Positions 5,825 through 7,428 of a DNA stretch of 7,428 nt are shown here, one piece after another. Made by a program: the position numbers and the translations under genes. The stretch comes from Scatosoma sp045537295. GTDB lineage: Bacteria > Bacillota > Clostridia > Christensenellales > Borkfalkiaceae. The notes below the pieces were generated by a model that made no database searches, was not told the origin of the DNA, and saw only the letters and a list, made by a program, of their open reading frames with translations. Each line of letters opens with the position of its first letter. The first letter of the stretch is position 1. The stretch is taken from positions 1 to 7,428 of the forward strand of contig JAZSPG010000029.1 in assembly GCA_045537295.1 (NCBI GenBank), read 5' to 3'.

Positions 5825-6223
5825 ATGAGGAATGTTTTGAAAATTGATCATAAGAACGGTAAAATTATTATGGATAGAGAATTTTCTATCAAATCCTCTA
5901 TCTATGGAACGCAGGAATATACGCACTTACAAAACGCAAGACGAGATTATCCTGATTACGGTGTAGAAAGAAAAACCATCAAAAGGAATCCGCAAAAAGA
6001 AGCATTTAACGGCTTAACTTACGAATTTATGCAAAAGTATTTGGAATTTTACAATGTTTCTGTTGCTATTCGTCAAAAGTACAAAGAAATGCGGTTTATG
6101 GCTGAATGCCACTCTATCCGCTATCCTGTCATCAAGAAATGGTTTTTGGAAACGTTCCCCGAAGTCAAAGAATGGGGAAAATTCAAAGAGCAATTCGCAG
6201 CGGACACCGCCCTGAGCGTATAA
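5825..6223 (+). CDS. conserved hypothetical protein, paralogue B (unassigned family)
   Basis: This 132-residue protein is homologous to the preceding product and begins 17 nt after its stop. Matching blocks are SIYGTQEY (25-32), KRNPQKEAFNGLTYEFMQKY (53-72) and YPVIKKWFLETFP (100-112). It differs by a longer, more polar linker (about 75-98) and a C-terminal acidic/alanine tail. The function is unknown. I chose ATG 5825 over an in-frame TTG at 5789 because AAGGGGGTGAT (5808-5818), a near-perfect complement of the 16S rRNA tail, sits 10 nt upstream. The TTG start would also overlap gene A and has no site of its own. Retention of two diverged copies side by side in one operon suggests a heteromeric pair or two related binding roles. 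Confidence 0.82.
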   Translation: MRNVLKIDHKNGKIIMDREFSIKSSIYGTQEYTHLQNARRDYPDYGVERKTIKRNPQKEAFNGLTYEFMQKYLEFYNVSVAIRQKYKEMRFMAECHSIRYPVIKKWFLETFPEVKEWGKFKEQFAADTALSV

Positions 6224-6235
6224 AGGAGGTGAATT

Positions 6236-6610
6236 ATGTCTTTCCCTAATCAAAAAATTATTAAGATTCATAAGGAAAATAAGCAAAAAGAACCTTTTGT
6301 ATCGTTAAACGTTCAAACCATGACCGCCGCCTACAAGGATTTAAACGCAACTGCATTCTATTTATACCTGTGCTTATGTTGTAATAAAGACGGTTTTCAG
6401 CTTGAATTTTCGCCTGCTAATATCGCAACAAACTTTGGAATGCCCGATTCCACTGTACGCGATCAATTCAAAAAGCTTGTCGAGAAAAAGTATTTAGTTC
6501 CTATACAAAAAGGAAGCAATATTTACAATTTCTATGCTGAACCTCCGCATTTAATAGAACTCAAAGCAAAGGAAAAAGAAAGGTTGCAACACGAAGCTTT
6601 TTATTTCTAA
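6236..6610 (+). CDS. winged-helix DNA-binding protein (replication initiator-like or regulator)
   Basis: This 124-residue protein has a clear winged-helix pattern: helix 1 NATAFYLYLCLCCNKDG (37-53), then the HTH SPANIATNFGMPDSTVRDQFKKLVEKKYL (59-87) with recognition helix around DSTVRDQFKKL, and a two-strand wing VPIQKGSNIYNFYAEP (88-103). The C-terminal tail (105-120) is charged and helical. The layout resembles HTH domains at the start of replication-initiator or replisome-organiser proteins of Firmicute plasmids, phages and ICEs, but no further replication domain is present. A stand-alone regulator of the element, possibly binding the nearby inverted repeats, is equally possible. The ribosome binding site AAAGGAGGTGA (6222-6232) is ideal and overlaps the stop of the preceding gene, so it is the third gene of that operon. 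Confidence 0.8.
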   Translation: MSFPNQKIIKIHKENKQKEPFVSLNVQTMTAAYKDLNATAFYLYLCLCCNKDGFQLEFSPANIATNFGMPDSTVRDQFKKLVEKKYLVPIQKGSNIYNFYAEPPHLIELKAKEKERLQHEAFYF

Positions 6611-6613
6611 ACG

Positions 6614-6644
6614 TACGGCATACGTACTCTCAACAAATGCCGTA
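6614..6644 (+). repeat. hairpin just after the winged-helix gene
   Basis: TACGGCAT (6614-6621) and ATGCCGTA (6637-6644) form a perfect 8-bp stem around 15 nt. A smaller alternative, GTACG (6613-6617) with CGTAC (6623-6627), excludes it. There is no T run, so it is not a standard terminator; it could stabilise the 3' end of the operon mRNA or bind protein. Confidence 0.45.
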
Positions 6645-6830
6645 AATAACAAACGACCAACGCTAAAAAATCGCGAACATCGTAAAAAGTAATTAGTTAG
6701 AGTATAGAGAAATATATAATAAATAATATATAACTATAATAGGGAAAATGACAAACGAATGACGCGTTAAGGCGATTTAAGACAAAATTAAAAAATCCTA
6801 TTATGAAAAATTTAATATTATATGAGAATC
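6645..6830. other. AT-rich gap with 9-nt direct repeats and a promoter candidate
   Basis: With the flanking hairpins this fills the 277-nt gap between genes. AATATATAA is repeated at 6711-6719 and 6725-6733 within a nearly pure A/T tract of about 35 nt. TATAAT occurs at 6715-6720 and 6735-6740, both without a convincing -35 (TTAGTT at 6693-6698 is the best, 16 nt before the first). An easily melted replication start region or simply a promoter for the gene at 6888 are both possible. I see no open reading frame longer than a few codons with a ribosome binding site. Confidence 0.4.
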
Positions 6831-6862
6831 AAAAGCAACCGATAATCTTTGGTTGCTTTTTT
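6831..6862 (+). terminator. intrinsic terminator ahead of the 6888 gene
   Basis: AAAAGCAACC (6831-6840) and GGTTGCTTTT (6851-6860) form a perfect 10-bp stem with a 10-nt loop, followed by TT. It ends the operon of the two paralogues and the winged-helix gene. It lies 25 nt before the next ATG, so for any transcript begun at about 6740 it would act as a leader attenuator. Confidence 0.85.
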
Positions 6863-6887
6863 AATACAATTGATAAGGAGAAAAATT

Positions 6888-7142
6888 ATGACAAGAGAAC
6901 AAATTGAATATTTACATGAAACAGGAAAGATGCCTGATTACGTTTATTATCAAATAAACGGTATGTCCCCCGAATACAATTTATGGATGCAAAAGAAAAA
7001 AATTCATGAAAAACTTAAAAAAAGACAAGAGAAACAAAGACAACAAGCGTTAGATAAAAAGCAAGAGCAAGAGATTGAAAAGGCAATTGATAAAGAAGTT
7101 CATTTACAACTTGATAAAATTTTTGAAAAGTTTTTAAAATAA
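6888..7142 (+). CDS. small Lys/Gln-rich coiled-coil hypothetical protein
   Basis: This 84-residue protein has two parts. The N-terminal 32 residues contain an aromatic-rich segment, EYLHETGKMPDYVYYQINGM (7-26), that looks like a small folded motif. From about residue 35 to the end it is a highly charged helix (KKKIHEKLKKRQEKQRQQAL and onward) with coiled-coil character. No function can be assigned. The start is ATG 6888 because AAGGAG (6875-6880) lies 7 nt upstream; an in-frame TTG at 6849 would begin inside the terminator hairpin and has no ribosome binding site. The N-terminal segment resembles short conserved proteins I associate with clostridial mobile elements, but I cannot name a family. 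The stop codon is inside the following terminator stem. Confidence 0.75.
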   Translation: MTREQIEYLHETGKMPDYVYYQINGMSPEYNLWMQKKKIHEKLKKRQEKQRQQALDKKQEQEIEKAIDKEVHLQLDKIFEKFLK

Positions 7143-7190
7143 ACGTGTCGGAACGGCGCGACAAGTCGCGCCGCCACCCCGTTTATTTTA
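7135..7190 (+). terminator. large terminator hairpin overlapping the stop codon
   Basis: There are two nested perfect inverted repeats: outer TAAAATAAACG (7135-7145) with CGTTTATTTTA (7180-7190), and inner CGGCGCGAC (7154-7162) with GTCGCGCCG (7165-7173). The region between them is partly unpaired. The outer 5' arm contains the TAA stop (7140-7142). The inner stem is unusually GC-rich for this element. Confidence 0.75.
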
Positions 7191-7327
7191 TGCTATCGCA
7201 ATAGACGAACAAAGTAATTGAAAACGGCTCGTTTTTTCAAATAAAACGTACTTTTCAAGATTCTATAGCCCACACCTGTTGAAAAAATAAGAAAAATTTT
7301 TATTTTTCCCGAAACAATCCCCCCTTG

Positions 7328-7392
7328 CCGCCGCCTACTTGCCAAAAGAAAAGATTTGTGATATACTATATCCATCAACGCAAAGGCGGCGG
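7328..7392. repeat. 9-bp inverted repeat flanking the right-edge promoter
   Basis: CCGCCGCCT (7328-7336) is the exact inverse complement of AGGCGGCGG (7384-7392). One arm lies just upstream of the -35 and the other covers the presumed ribosome binding region before ATG 7400. It could be a pair of operator sites or an RNA-independent coincidence of GC-rich triplets. Confidence 0.4.
7339..7367 (+). promoter_or_regulatory. strong promoter for the gene at the right edge
   Basis: TTGCCA (7339-7344), a spacer of exactly 17 nt and TATACT (7362-7367) preceded by TGA (extended -10) match sigma-A consensus well. Transcription would start near 7374, about 26 nt before ATG 7400. Confidence 0.75.
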
Positions 7393-7399
7393 ATATGTT

Positions 7400-7428
7400 A
7401 TGAAACAAAGCAATCAAAAATTAAAATG
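7400..7428 (+). CDS. start of an unidentified gene, cut by the window
   Basis: ATG at 7400 begins MKQSNQKLK and stays open to the window end. Support is the promoter at 7339-7367 and AGGCGG at 7384-7389, about 10 nt upstream, as a modest ribosome binding site. An earlier ATG at 7394 is closed after two codons. Nine lysine- and glutamine-rich residues do not permit a family assignment. Confidence 0.5.

Larger units (their letters stand above)
4951..7428. mobile_element. left end of an integrated mobile element, right end outside the window
   Basis: Four signs agree: the half tRNA at 4951-4997, the sharp drop in GC to its right (17/60 at 5461-5520 and at 6961-7020 against 37/60 at 4081-4140), short unassigned genes with phage/ICE-like organisation, and repeats plus promoters packed next to the junction. 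There is no integrase, excisionase, relaxase, T4SS or virion gene in the visible part, so whether it is an ICE, a mobilisable island, a satellite or a prophage is open. The integrase would be expected near the far end, next to the restored tRNA gene, or further inside. Confidence 0.72.

Noticed and set aside
7218..7240. Small hairpin AAAACG-GCT-CGTTTT as a second terminator
   Set aside because: The stem is only 6 bp with a 3-nt loop, and a far stronger terminator lies 30 nt upstream; it was not listed as a feature.
7193..7417. 74-residue open frame on the - strand at the right end
   Set aside because: It runs through low-complexity A/T tracts and the opposite promoter, with no good ribosome binding site; the + strand promoter and ATG 7400 explain the region better.
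4951..7428. CRISPR array, insertion sequence or transposase in the element part
   Set aside because: No regularly spaced long repeats and no transposase-like coding region are present on either strand.

Overview
The window looks like chromosomal DNA of an anaerobic, moderate-GC Firmicute (Clostridia-like), running into the left end of an integrated mobile element near position 4997. The taxonomic guess rests on strong AAGGAGG-type ribosome binding sites, a two-gene SufC-SufB minimal iron-sulfur system, and intrinsic terminators. It is an inference; no marker gene fixes the genus.

Chromosomal part (1-4768). All genes are on the + strand. A 5'-truncated UDP-glucose 4-epimerase (galE) is followed after 6 nt by a YgjP-like zinc metallopeptidase. 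After a 97-nt gap with a weak promoter candidate comes a compact operon: a SufC-like ATPase, a short SufB-like scaffold (12 nt later) and an M18 aminopeptidase (21 nt later). A perfect 15-bp stem terminator closes it at 4735-4768. The SufB-like protein keeps the Cys and the His-Glu pair expected at the assembly site, and no cysteine desulfurase, SufU or SufD is adjacent. This matches the SMS (SmsCB) type of minimal SUF machinery.

Junction (4769-5150). On the - strand, 4951-4997 is the 3' half of a tRNA-Ala(GGC): the 3' part of the anticodon arm, T-arm, acceptor 3' strand and CCA, with its own terminator just downstream at 4920-4941. The 5' half is absent and is replaced by unrelated sequence. 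This is what remains at one end when a tyrosine-recombinase element inserts in a tRNA anticodon loop. A second echo of the tRNA 3' end lies 172 bp away at 4779-4798, which suggests more than one insertion at this site. Just inside the junction are three TTGACCT repeats and a near-ideal promoter (TTGACA, 17 nt, extended TATAAT) that fires outward toward the attachment site, with a hairpin about 70 nt after the expected transcript start.

Element part (5150-7428). Composition drops sharply: a hand count gives 17/60 GC at 5461-5520 against 37/60 at 4081-4140. A control region with two adjacent inverted repeats and an extended -10 precedes a three-gene operon: two tandem paralogous small proteins of a family I cannot assign, and a winged-helix DNA-binding protein. 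A 277-nt AT-rich gap with repeats, a candidate promoter and a strong terminator separates this from a small lysine- and glutamine-rich coiled-coil protein. The stop codon of that gene sits inside a large terminator hairpin. At the right edge a good promoter leads into a gene whose first nine codons are visible. No integrase, relaxase, capsid or partition gene is in the window, so the type of element (ICE, satellite or phage) cannot be stated.
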